Shown: in pieces, positions 16,010 to 23,049 of the stretch
How positions within the stretch are numbered: the first letter of the stretch is position 1
Layout: each line of letters begins with the position of its first letter
Assembly: GCA_027618515.1 (NCBI GenBank)
Contig: JAQCEV010000021.1
Location: 1 to 36,901 of the forward strand
Source: Chloroflexota bacterium
Lineage (GTDB): Bacteria > Chloroflexota > Dehalococcoidia > Lucifugimonadales > Australimonadaceae
Reading direction: 5' to 3'
DNA: 36,901 nucleotides
Position numbers and translations under genes: made by a program
Notes under the pieces: model-generated
What the model saw: the letters and a program-made list of their open reading frames with translations, nothing else
What the model was told of the DNA's origin: nothing
The model's database searches: none

Positions 16010-17190
16010 CTACTTCTTGGCGGCGGCGTCCAACTGTTTGAGGATCGGGCTGTACTTGGTGGTATTGCCTTGCCGGTCGCCAGCGTCCTTGGCGGCGAGG
16101 CTGCCGCCAGCCACGCCTAGCTTGTTGGACTCGACCTCCAGCGCGATCGGCCCCTGCGGCGTACGGGACACGTTCATCGGGTCTCCGCCGTCCTCCACGA
16201 TGCGGATGGCGTCCTCTAGCTGCTTGCGGTAGAGGATGATGCCAACGTCGGATCGGCCCAGGTTCTCGCGCTCACGGTCGGCGATGGCACCCTGGGTGAT
16301 CCAGGCGACGATGTCCTGGCCGCTGTTGTTGTCGAGCACTTCCCACTGGGGTGTGCCTTCGAAGTCCAGTTCAGGTACTGGTGTGTAGTAGAAGGGATCT
16401 CTTCCGGCTTCTGCGGGGTCTGGGGCACGCCAGATTCTTCCGTGTATAGCCGGTACCACCAGTACCCGGTGTTGGTGTCGTCGATCGGCACGCGGATCTG
16501 GAAGACCGGGCTAGAGACGCTGCCGCTCTTCAGGTAGTACGGGAACAGAACCGGGTGGCCGGTCGCCCACTCCTCGTCTTCCTTCGTCCCACCCTCAACG
16601 ATCCGACGCTTGATGATGCCGTACTCGAAGGCGTCGAACCCGATCAGCTCATGCTTCTTGATGGCCTTCTGGCGTTCGGGCTGGCCCATCTGCCCAACTA
16701 CGTAGTTGCGCCAGTACATGTGAAGCCATTCCGGGTGAACCGGGTCCAACGAGTTCTCCATGATCTGGAGCCAGTTGGAAGGCACCACCGCGTAGCCAAT
16801 GTCGCGCGGGGCATCCATGTAGTACAGGTCCCACATAGGGAGCTCAGACGGAGGCATCGGCCCCATGTAGGCCATCAGCATCCCGCCCAACTCCCGGATC
16901 GGGTACGCCTTCATCTGGATTTTTTCCTTGAAGCGGGCGTCCGGGTCCTCGGTCTCCTCGTACGGCTGCTCGGTGCACTGGCCGGTCTCATCGTAGAGCC
17001 AGCCATGGTACGGGCAGCGCAGGCCGTTGGTCTCCGGGATGCCGTAGATCATGTTCATGCGACGGTGAGCGCAGTGCGGCTCCATCATGCCGACCGTGGC
17101 GATGGGGTGCCAGTAGCGGCGCAGCACGTCGCCCATAGGCGTACCAGGGCCTACGCGTGACAGGCGGTCGTTCTGTTCAGTGCTGAGCAT
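16010..17190 (-). pseudogene. Rieske-type ring-hydroxylating oxygenase alpha subunit, frameshifted and internally shortened
   Basis: The Rieske iron-sulphur motif is present as CAH...16 residues...CPYHGW. The mononuclear iron site is suggested by SLDPVHPEWLH in the C-terminal domain. The frame breaks after PQTPQKPEEIP; adding one C to the CCC run at 16394-16396 restores FYYTPVPELDFEGTPQWEV and the rest of the protein to 16010. Separately, about 35-40 residues appear to be missing between HPIATVG and MMEPHCAH, where relatives have the first strands of the Rieske domain. That deletion is in frame. Relatives use an electron-transfer partner to dihydroxylate or demethylate aromatic substrates; no ferredoxin or reductase gene is nearby. 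It is either a decaying gene or a badly assembled one. Confidence 0.75.
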
Positions 17191-17363
17191 GAGGTGATTC
17201 CCTTCCTACTTATCGGGCTGTCTCTTCTATCTGGCCAGTTATCGATTCGTGCAAGCGTACAGTCCACGAATGGCTGAATCAACGAACACACAGGCAAACG
17301 CCCGTCCGTAGGGGCTGTCGTTGGACTCGCGGCCCCTTCCGGTGTTCGTGTCTCGCCGTTAAC

Positions 17364-18842
17364 ATGAAAAGCATGAGTAATCCCGTTCGCGTTCGTTACG
17401 CACCCAGCCCCACCGGGGAACCCCACCTCGGCAACATCCGTTCCGCGCTGTTTAACTGGCTCTACGCTCGTGCGTCGGGTGGCCAGTTCATCGTACGGAT
17501 CGAGGACACCGACCGTGCCCGGCTCGTGGAGGGCGCGCAGGACTCGATCCTCGACGCTCTGCGTTGGCTGGGGCTCGATTGGGACGAGGGCCCCGAGGTG
17601 GAGGGCGCGTACGGCCCCTATGTCCAATCTGAACGCCAGGCGTTGGGCATCTACCAGACGCACACCGACTGGCTGATCGCCAACGACCACGCCTACGAGT
17701 GCTACTGCACGCCTGAGCGGCTGGCCGCCATGCGCCAGGCCCAGCAGGCCGCGAGCAAGTCCCCTGGCTACGACAGGCACTGCCGTGACCTCGCAGAGGC
17801 GGCGCGAGTCGATTTCCGGAAGCAGAACCCCACGTCTGTCGTGCGCTTCAAGATGCCGCTTGAGGGCGAGATCGTCATCAACGATGTCGTCCGTGGCGAG
17901 GTCAAGTTCGAGAGCAGCCTGCTCGACGACTTCGTGATTCTCAAGTCGGACGCCTTCCCCACCTACCACCTCGCCAACGTCGTCGACGACCACCTCATGG
18001 AGATCACCCACGTCATGCGCGCGGAGGAGTGGCTGCCCTCGGCCCCGCGTCACAAGATGCTCTACGAAGCGTTCGGCTTCGAGATGCCGGAGTTGGTGCA
18101 CCTGCCGATCATCCTGGGCCCGGACCGCTCGAAACTCTCCAAGCGCCACGGCGCAACATCGACCATCTACTACCGAGACGAAGGCTATCTGGCCTCCGCG
18201 ATGCTCAACTTCCTCGCGCTGTTGGGCTGGTCGCTCGATGATTCATCAGAGATATTCTCCAGGGAAGAACTCCTCAAGCACTTCACTTTAGAACGTATCC
18301 ATGCCAGCCCTGCGGTCTTCGATAAGGACAAGCTGGAGTGGTACAACGGCGTCTACATCCGCAACATGGACCCCAAGGCGTTGGCCGAGGAACTCGTGTC
18401 GTACTTGGAAGCAAGCGTCACAGGCTTGCCGACGAGCGTCGCCCGTCCCATCGACCGTGATTATCTGGCGACGATCGTCCCGCTGGAGCGCGAACGCCTG
18501 AAGCGACTGTCGGAAGCGCCAGCGATGTTCGAGTTTTTCTTCATCGACCAGCCGGAGTACGACCACGCGTTGCTCGTGCAGAAGGGCATGGACGCCGACA
18601 CCACCCGCAACGCCGTCGAGCGTGCGCTTGCCACCGCCGAAACCGCGTCCGACTGGTCGGCAGCCGCACTCGAAGCCACCTACAGAGCGCTCGCAGAGGA
18701 CATGGGCCTCAAAACAGGCCAACTCTTCGGCACCATCCGCACCGCTGTCTCCGGCCGCACCGCCACCCCCCCGCTCTTCGACATGATGTCCGTCCTCGGC
18801 CACGACCGCGTACTCTCCCGCCTGAAGGCAGCGCTCGCCTAG
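17364..18842 (+). CDS. gltX: Glutamyl-tRNA synthetase
   Basis: This class I aminoacyl-tRNA synthetase charges tRNA-Glu, and often also tRNA-Gln in bacteria that use the amidotransferase route. It has the HIGH-type motif in PSPTGEPHLGNIRSALFNW, RIEDTD, the RAEEWLPSAPRH region, and a KMSKS-type motif as DRSKLSKRHGA. The helical anticodon-binding domain fills the C-terminal third (VFDKDKLEWYNGVYIRNM onwards). The 492-residue length is normal. Two ATGs lie close together at 17364 and 17373; neither has a strong ribosome site. Both a tRNA-Glu (34458) and a tRNA-Gln (19492) gene occur in the window. Confidence 0.96.
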   Translation: MKSMSNPVRVRYAPSPTGEPHLGNIRSALFNWLYARASGGQFIVRIEDTDRARLVEGAQDSILDALRWLGLDWDEGPEVEGAYGPYVQSERQALGIYQTHTDWLIANDHAYECYCTPERLAAMRQAQQAASKSPGYDRHCRDLAEAARVDFRKQNPTSVVRFKMPLEGEIVINDVVRGEVKFESSLLDDFVILKSDAFPTYHLANVVDDHLMEITHVMRAEEWLPSAPRHKMLYEAFGFEMPELVHLPIILGPDRSKLSKRHGATSTIYYRDEGYLASAMLNFLALLGWSLDDSSEIFSREELLKHFTLERIHASPAVFDKDKLEWYNGVYIRNMDPKALAEELVSYLEASVTGLPTSVARPIDRDYLATIVPLERERLKRLSEAPAMFEFFFIDQPEYDHALLVQKGMDADTTRNAVERALATAETASDWSAAALEATYRALAEDMGLKTGQLFGTIRTAVSGRTATPPLFDMMSVLGHDRVLSRLKAALA

Positions 18843-19164
18843 CGTTCCAGGACACCCCAAAAGGGAGTGCAGAGGCGCGCCTCTGCCGGGGGTACGGGGG
18901 TGTCCCCCGTTTGCTCTCTTTTCTTGAACCCCCTTCCCGGAGCGGCTAAGCGACCTTCAGTTCCAGCGCCGAAGGCAAGAGATCCGAGGGCGAGCCCCGA
19001 CTTGCTACACCATCTGCCTACTAACGAGCCCGGGGAGGAAGGGGGCAGGGGGATGGTCGAAACGCTCGTCATCAGCGCGGTAGCTGTCCAAAAATGACGC
19101 TTGGCCTTCACCCCTCGCCATTGATAGCCTTCGCGCAAGCATTCAAGCGCTAGAGGAGCACCCC
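18843..19164. other. Intergenic region with palindrome and possible dispersed repeat
   Basis: No convincing gene. Frames open here translate to low-complexity Pro/Arg/Gly-rich text. It contains a 16-bp perfect palindrome at 18870-18885 (CAGAGGCGCGCCTCTG), the hairpin element at 18850-18912 listed separately, and a ribosome site (AGAGGAG) for the next gene near 19155. I see nothing else. Confidence 0.6.
18850..18912 (+). terminator. GC-rich hairpin element after gltX, likely terminator
   Basis: Two alternative structures are possible: a short hairpin, 18895-18900 with 18904-18909 followed by TTTG, and a longer one pairing 18850-18858 with 18897-18905 that encloses the 16-bp palindrome. It lies just after the gltX stop. 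A 12-base piece (CCAGGACACCCC) recurs near the end of the window at about 36848. Confidence 0.5.
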
Positions 19165-19449
19165 ATGGCCGCATACGTCATCGCAGAGATCGAAGTCACC
19201 AACCCCGAAGGCTACGAAGCCTACCGCACGCAAGTCCCCGCCACGCTTGAGCAGTACGGCGGCACCTACATCGTGCGCGGTGGCGCCATCGAGGCCATCG
19301 AAGGCGAAACCCCTGGCCGCATGGTCATCCTCCAGTTCGCTGACGTCGCCGCTGCCAAGCGCTGGTACAACTCGCCCGAGTACCAAGCCATCGTTGGCTC
19401 CCGCCACGCCAACAGCACCGGACGACTCACGCTGGTCGAAGGCGTCTAG
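19165..19449 (+). CDS. DUF1330 domain protein
   Basis: The 94-residue protein is a single DUF1330 unit with a ferredoxin-like dimeric alpha/beta-barrel fold: AYVIAEIEVTNPEGYEAYRTQVPATLEQYGG, a central TPGRMVILQFADVAAAKRWYNSPEYQAI and a terminal RLTLVEGV strand. The family is widespread and small, and its biochemical role is largely unknown. It is cytosolic. AGAGGAG precedes the ATG. It appears monocistronic, ending 42 bases before tRNA-Gln. Confidence 0.9.
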   Translation: MAAYVIAEIEVTNPEGYEAYRTQVPATLEQYGGTYIVRGGAIEAIEGETPGRMVILQFADVAAAKRWYNSPEYQAIVGSRHANSTGRLTLVEGV

Positions 19450-19491
19450 GCTGGCGACCGCACGAGCGGTTTGCTAGGATTAACGGCGCAC

Positions 19492-19565
19492 TGGGGATTC
19501 GGCTAGTGGTAGGCCACCTGACTCTGGATCAGGCAACAATGGTTCGAATCCATTATCCCCAGCCA
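19492..19565 (+). tRNA. tRNA-Gln (CTG)
   Basis: The cloverleaf is complete. The acceptor stem is TGGGGAT with ATCCCCA, followed by discriminator G and encoded CCA. The D arm is around GGCTAGTGGTAGGCC. The anticodon stem CCTGA/TCAGG carries loop CTCTGGA (anticodon CTG), and the T arm has TTCGAAT. A strong terminator follows 14 bases later. Confidence 0.95.
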
Positions 19566-19579
19566 AAGTGAGACATAAG

Positions 19580-19613
19580 AAAAGGCGAGGCACACGTGCC
19601 TCGCCTTTTCTTT
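19580..19613 (+). terminator. Terminator of tRNA-Gln
   Basis: A 13-bp perfect stem (19580-19592 with 19597-19609) with loop CACG is followed by CTTT. It closes the tRNA-Gln transcript and separates it from the convergent higA gene. Confidence 0.88.
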
Positions 19614-19654
19614 GCTCTGGGAAACCAAGCCTAAGCCGTCACGCCGCACGCCGG

Positions 19655-19954
19655 TCACCTCACGAGGACGCGGACCTCATCTTCTAGACGTGCGCCGAGC
19701 CGGTCTTTCTGCGTCTCCAACTCGTACTGTGCCTGCAGGTTCAACCAGAAGCGCTCCGAGGTCCCGAAGTAGCGCGACAACCGTAGCGCGGTGTCGGCGG
19801 TGATGGCACGCTTACCATGGACGATCTCGTTGATCCGCCTTGGCGGTACCCCGATGTCCTTCGCGACTCGGTATTGGCTGATGCCCAGTTCCACGAGGAA
19901 ATCTTCGAGTAAAACCTCCCCTGGGTGGGTCGGCGCTAGTTTTTCTTCAGACAT
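19655..19954 (-). CDS. higA: HigA-type antitoxin, XRE family
   Basis: The 99-residue protein has the HigA/VapI signature: THPGEVLLEDFL, a helix-turn-helix (ISQYRVAKDIGVPPRRINEIVHGKRAIT), and DTALRLSRYFGTSERFWLNLQAQYELE. It neutralises the HigB ribonuclease and represses its own operon. It begins 11 bases after higB on the same strand with AGGAGGT before the ATG, giving the toxin-first order typical of higBA. A paralogous antitoxin lies at 35543-35863. Confidence 0.93.
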   Translation of the reverse strand: MSEEKLAPTHPGEVLLEDFLVELGISQYRVAKDIGVPPRRINEIVHGKRAITADTALRLSRYFGTSERFWLNLQAQYELETQKDRLGARLEDEVRVLVR

Positions 19955-19965
19955 GACGCTACCTC

Positions 19966-20247
19966 CTAGTGGTAGTCCACGATTTCGACATCGTAGGCGT
20001 CTCCGTCGCTCCAGCGGAAGCATATCCGCCACTGGTCATTGATCCGGATGCTGTGCTGGCCACTGCGGCCACCCGAGAGCTGCTCTAGTCGATTGCCAGG
20101 CGGCACGCGAAGATCCTGGATCGACTCTGCTGCATTCAGAATCGCGAGCTTCCGCTGAGCCACGCGCTGGATACTGAGAGGAAGGTTCGGCGATCGTTCC
20201 CTCAGGGACAGGCGTCGCGTCTCCCGGTCGCGGAAGCCCCTAATCAT
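19966..20247 (-). CDS. higB: HigB-type mRNA interferase toxin (RelE superfamily)
   Basis: The 93-residue protein has the HigB pattern: AQRKLAILNAA, IQDLRVPPGNRLEQLSG, then HSIRINDQWRICFRWSDGDAYDVEIVDYH, including the basic and aromatic residues used for ribosome-dependent mRNA cleavage. It is the first gene of the pair with higA. No Shine-Dalgarno site is evident, and an imperfect palindrome lies just upstream (20258-20272). It is clearly paralogous to the toxin at 35226 (shared PPGN, L, SIRINDQ, RICF.W.D, VEI.DYH). Confidence 0.92.
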   Translation of the reverse strand: MIRGFRDRETRRLSLRERSPNLPLSIQRVAQRKLAILNAAESIQDLRVPPGNRLEQLSGGRSGQHSIRINDQWRICFRWSDGDAYDVEIVDYH

Positions 20248-20257
20248 GCAACAATAA

Positions 20258-20272
20258 TAACGGCAGGCGTTA
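20258..20272. promoter_or_regulatory. Near-palindrome upstream of higB, possible operator
   Basis: A 15-base element of the form TAACGnCnGnCGTTA sits about 11 bases before the higB start. HigA proteins bind palindromes at this position. The AACG/CGTT half-sites recur, with wider spacing, upstream of the second higB (35197-35216). Confidence 0.45.
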
Positions 20273-20298
20273 CTAGTTTCAAGAGTTGAGAGCTTTCC

Positions 20299-20502
20299 TC
20301 ACGTCAACGCGGTAAAGCAGGTGCGGCACAGCGGCTTCGCATAGCTGGTAGCCCGTTCGTTGCCGCAATCATGGCACAAAAGCTCTTTGTACTCAGGTTT
20401 CGCATAGCGCCGCCAGCTTTCGAAGCATTTTTCGCACAAAGGACGGTCGATGTCGTACTCGATCTCAGTCCCGCGCTGAATGTATGCCCCTACGTCGCCC
20501 AC
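20299..20502 (-). CDS. Small zinc-ribbon-like protein
   Basis: This 67-residue product starting at GTG (20502) has three CxxC pairs: LCEKCFESW, LCHDCGN and LCRTCF. The pattern suggests a small treble-clef or double zinc-ribbon fold. It overlaps the end of the upstream gene by 13 bases, so it is probably translated by coupling. The longer in-frame extension upstream is antisense-like text. The specific family is not recognised. Being paired with an unknown gene inside an accessory patch suggests the two work together, which is an inference only. Confidence 0.5.
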   Translation of the reverse strand: MGDVGAYIQRGTEIEYDIDRPLCEKCFESWRRYAKPEYKELLCHDCGNERATSYAKPLCRTCFTALT

Positions 20503-21191
20503 TCCACCCACTCGGCGACTTGTTCCGTGGACGGGAATTTCCGCGCCGCGCCCGCGTACTTGAACCACAGATATTCGTTTATGAGCGCCGCAACAGTGGC
20601 CTTGGGTTGATTCAGCCGAGAAGGCAGATCCCCAATATCGACCCCAACCTCTTCGCACTGGATTTTGATTGCCTTAGCTTTGTCACGCGAGAATTCGAGG
20701 AACTTCCCGTACCCTCCCAACCCAGCGGTCGTGGACTTGTCGAGGTCATCCTTCAGGCTGTCGCGCATACCCGCGTCGCACGGCTGCAACGCCTCAGGGC
20801 GAAGGACAAACAGCACCTTTGAAGCGGCCGTCCCGCGTCCCCAGCCATTGGTGCGACAAAGATCATCATAGGCGCGGTCTGTGGCTCTGATCTCCTCGTC
20901 GGAAAGTTCCCAGAGTTGCCTCCCAACTGGAGGAAGAGTAGCCGCGTGCCGTTGGAACCAGTCGCCCAGTTCCGCGTCGTCGAATTTCCTTCGCGGCATG
21001 CGCGTTTTCCATGCATTGAGCCAGTTGAAGACCGCGTCACGATGGTACTGATTCCCCAGGTTAGGAGGCGAACCTGCGAGCCGTCCGAGCTCCGCTAGGG
21101 AACGGCTGTACGTCGTCATCGCGTCATATGCGTAACACGCGAGGGCAAGGTGAAAGATCTGAAACTGCTCGGTATCGTCCTGTCGTTGCAT
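20490..21191 (-). CDS. Uncharacterised helical protein
   Basis: The 233-residue protein is mostly alpha-helical with no signal or membrane segment. A recognisable piece is GWGRGTAASKVLFVLRPEALQPCDAGMRDSL. It resembles the A(S/T)KxLxxxRP...D motif of helix-hairpin-helix-like hypothetical proteins, so DNA binding is possible but not shown. Trp residues near WFQRH and EYLWFKYAG suggest a packed core. The family is not recognised. It lies in the accessory patch between tRNA-Gln and its partial copy, upstream of and overlapping the zinc-ribbon gene. Confidence 0.6.
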   Translation of the reverse strand: MQRQDDTEQFQIFHLALACYAYDAMTTYSRSLAELGRLAGSPPNLGNQYHRDAVFNWLNAWKTRMPRRKFDDAELGDWFQRHAATLPPVGRQLWELSDEEIRATDRAYDDLCRTNGWGRGTAASKVLFVLRPEALQPCDAGMRDSLKDDLDKSTTAGLGGYGKFLEFSRDKAKAIKIQCEEVGVDIGDLPSRLNQPKATVAALINEYLWFKYAGAARKFPSTEQVAEWVEWAT

Positions 21192-21267
21192 CTGTAGCGC
21201 CTAGCTTTCTGTGGCGTGCGACCGTGAATGCGCGCTGGCCGTACGCCTACACCCCCAGCGCCCCACG

Positions 21268-22014
21268 CTAATCCTTGTACGACGGGTCCTTTGCATCGAG
21301 CGTACGCAAGAGCCACGGCCACTCGACCCCCTCGTACCGGTAGAAGCGTGAACTTGACGCTTTTTCCATCACCTGCGCTGGCACCTCGTGGATGGCCTGC
21401 CCCGTCGACTGAGCGACCACCTGCACCTGGCATGCCTTCTCAAGCTGCCACATAGACACCCACGCCTCCGCAACGGAGCGTCCGACAGTGAGCAGTCCAT
21501 GATTCTTGAGGATCATGATGTCCTTGTCGCCCAGGTCTGTCACAAGGCGTTCTCGCTCGTCTAGGTGAAGTGCCTGGCCTTCGAATGCGTGGTAGGCGAC
21601 CCCGTTATGGAACTGGTAGGTCTCCTGCTGCAAAGGCATGAAGCCATCCTCAAGCGCTGAGACAGCCATTCCGTAGAGGGTATGCGTGTGCATAACGCAG
21701 ACCACATCATGACGTGCCCCATGAACCGCTGAGTGGATCACGTATCCCGGGAAGTTGATGCGGTGCTCGCCTTCCGATAGGACATTGCCCTCAAGGTCTA
21801 TCTTCACCAGATTGGAGGCGGTGATCTCGTTGTAGCCCAAGCCGTACTCATTGATCAAGAACTGATCATCGGTGCCCGGGACGCGACAGGTGATGTGGTT
21901 GTAGACCAGGTCGATCATATTGAAATGGTCGGTCAGCCTATAGGCAGCAGCCAGATCAACCCTCGCCTGCCATTCCTCGTCTGAGTACTTATGTTTCTTG
22001 GTGTCCGATGCCAT
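21268..22014 (-). CDS. Class II aldolase/adducin family protein
   Basis: The 248-residue protein has the zinc-binding residues of the class II aldolase fold: His109 and His111 in CVMHTHTLYG, and His172 in ILKNHGLLTVG. Other family features are DLVYNHITCRVPG, FLINEYGLGYNEITASNLVKID and the HRINFPGYVIHSAVH region. Members include fuculose-phosphate aldolase, ribulose-phosphate epimerase and decarboxylase-like enzymes; the substrate is not determined here. The tail is longer than in the sugar-phosphate aldolases, as in the adducin-like subgroup often found with catabolic genes. GGGGAGG precedes the ATG. Confidence 0.9.
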   Translation of the reverse strand: MASDTKKHKYSDEEWQARVDLAAAYRLTDHFNMIDLVYNHITCRVPGTDDQFLINEYGLGYNEITASNLVKIDLEGNVLSEGEHRINFPGYVIHSAVHGARHDVVCVMHTHTLYGMAVSALEDGFMPLQQETYQFHNGVAYHAFEGQALHLDERERLVTDLGDKDIMILKNHGLLTVGRSVAEAWVSMWQLEKACQVQVVAQSTGQAIHEVPAQVMEKASSSRFYRYEGVEWPWLLRTLDAKDPSYKD

Positions 22015-22112
22015 ACAGCCTCCCCTATCCGATCCGTATCAGCGAGATTCTATTCCGTGTTGCCCCTAGCTCCCACCCTCATGTGTCGGGTCGAGCAGCG
22101 GGGATCTCTGCG

Positions 22113-22140
22113 CCAGAAGCGCCAGACCAGAAGCGCCAGA
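22113..22140. repeat. Tandem repeat, two 14-bp units
   Basis: CCAGAAGCGCCAGA occurs twice with no gap, directly after a terminator and between two genes. No function is apparent. Confidence 0.75.
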
Positions 22141-22142
22141 TA

Positions 22143-22177
22143 CCAAAAAGGGACGAGGCATACGAGCCTCGCCCCTT
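22143..22177 (-). terminator. Terminator of the secreted-protein gene
   Basis: An 11-bp stem with one mismatch (22048+100 region: 22148-22159 with 22166-22177) and a 6-base loop is followed on the minus strand by TTTGG, extending the stem's T-run. It lies 17 bases after the stop at 22194. Confidence 0.8.
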
Positions 22178-22193
22178 GCGAAGCCTTCGTGAG

Positions 22194-22736
22194 CTACCTG
22201 AGCAGTGTCACGTGGCCAACGTACTCATGTTGCTCCGTATCAACTACCCCGGCCTTCTTCGTGCGAACCAGCACGGCGGGTGAAACCGAATCGAGAACCT
22301 GCTCGGCCGCTGATACCGCGAAATCGTGGTCGCCAAAGATCCCCGTGAACGATAGCGAAACCATCCTGCTGCCCCACGTGTGATAGTGCGGTTCGAGATC
22401 GTAGGTGACATCGAAGAAGGAATCCACGGTGAACGACGAAGCGCCGCTGCCGGCTTTCCCACTAGAGTCCATCGTCGAGTACGTGACGTCGAAGAAAGAA
22501 TCGATGGTGAATGCAGGTGTCCTCGGGTTACGCCCTGATGCCTCTGCGACTTCCTCGATCACCGCGACCACCTCGCTAGGGAGCAAGCCCGTGACGAACA
22601 GGTCGATCTGGAAGTCGGCTTTCGGCTTCTTGGCAGCCTGGGCATCGGGCTGGAACGCCACGAACATCGATGCTGCTACGAACGCGATCAACAGCGCTAA
22701 CGCCCCGAACACGGTCCTCTTGCTTGCTACTCCCAT
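22194..22736 (-). CDS. Secreted protein with an internal duplicated motif
   Basis: The 180-residue protein has an N-terminal signal peptide or anchor (TVFGALALLIAFVAASMFVAF, then AQAA). The mature part begins ADFQIDLFVTGLLPSEVVAVIEEVAEA. The motif FTIDSFFDVTY is repeated as FTVDSFFDVTY 28 residues later, separated by a Ser/Gly-rich linker. The rest is beta-rich (MVSLSFTGIFGDHDFAVSAAEQVLDS). No family is recognised. A strong GGAGGT lies before the ATG and a terminator follows, so it is a separate and probably well-translated unit. The role is unknown. Confidence 0.7.
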   Translation of the reverse strand: MGVASKRTVFGALALLIAFVAASMFVAFQPDAQAAKKPKADFQIDLFVTGLLPSEVVAVIEEVAEASGRNPRTPAFTIDSFFDVTYSTMDSSGKAGSGASSFTVDSFFDVTYDLEPHYHTWGSRMVSLSFTGIFGDHDFAVSAAEQVLDSVSPAVLVRTKKAGVVDTEQHEYVGHVTLLR

Positions 22737-22840
22737 GGAGCACCTCCTTCATTAGCTTTACGCCTTGAAGAAGGTCTACCACAGCGGGAGGCGAAAAAGC
22801 ACCACCGGAGGTTCGATAGCTGAGGAGCCGCGTCTCCGTC

Positions 22841-22887
22841 GCCCCACTTCGTCGCCATTAAAAACAACCACCTGGATGGCAGCAACG
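22841..22887 (-). pseudogene. Fragment of the 3' end of tam
   Basis: These 47 bases match 24404-24450, the last codons of tam, with 6 differences and in the same orientation. Read in the tam frame they give LLPSRWLFLMATKW where tam has LLPFRRLFLMATK followed by stop. The tam stop codon is lost. It is a duplicated remnant, followed immediately by the repeat also found upstream of fic. Confidence 0.8.
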
Positions 22888-22939
22888 CCCCGCAAGGGCA
22901 AGCCTAATCACCGCATACAACGTTCCGCTGCGCTCCAGC
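22888..22939. repeat. Repeat copy A (pairs with 24216-24300)
   Basis: 22888-22917 is nearly identical to 24216-24245 (one difference), and 22911-22939 is nearly identical to 24273-24300. In copy B the two parts are separated by extra bases between two CCGCATA boxes; copy A looks like the product of a deletion between those boxes. The two copies flank the fic gene. Confidence 0.85.
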
Positions 22940-22998
22940 TAGTGGTAGGCCACACCTGACTCTGGATCAGGCCACAATGGTTCGAATCCATTATCCCC
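22938..22998 (+). pseudogene. Partial tRNA-Gln copy lacking the 5' acceptor strand
   Basis: The D arm, anticodon arm with CTG anticodon, T arm and 3' acceptor strand of the tRNA-Gln at 19492 are repeated here with a 2-base insertion after the D arm and a few substitutions. The 5' acceptor strand is replaced by the repeat, and the CCA is lost, so it cannot fold as a functional tRNA. Copies of a tRNA 3' portion are typical scars of site-specific integration. Confidence 0.85.
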
Positions 22999-23049
22999 GG
23001 CCGGATAAGGCGATGATCCGGTGTCCCTTTCCCGGACGTTCACGACCAT

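Noticed and set aside
18867-19097. Open frame of 76 codons after gltX
   Set aside because: It covers the palindrome and hairpin element and gives low-complexity text without a ribosome site.
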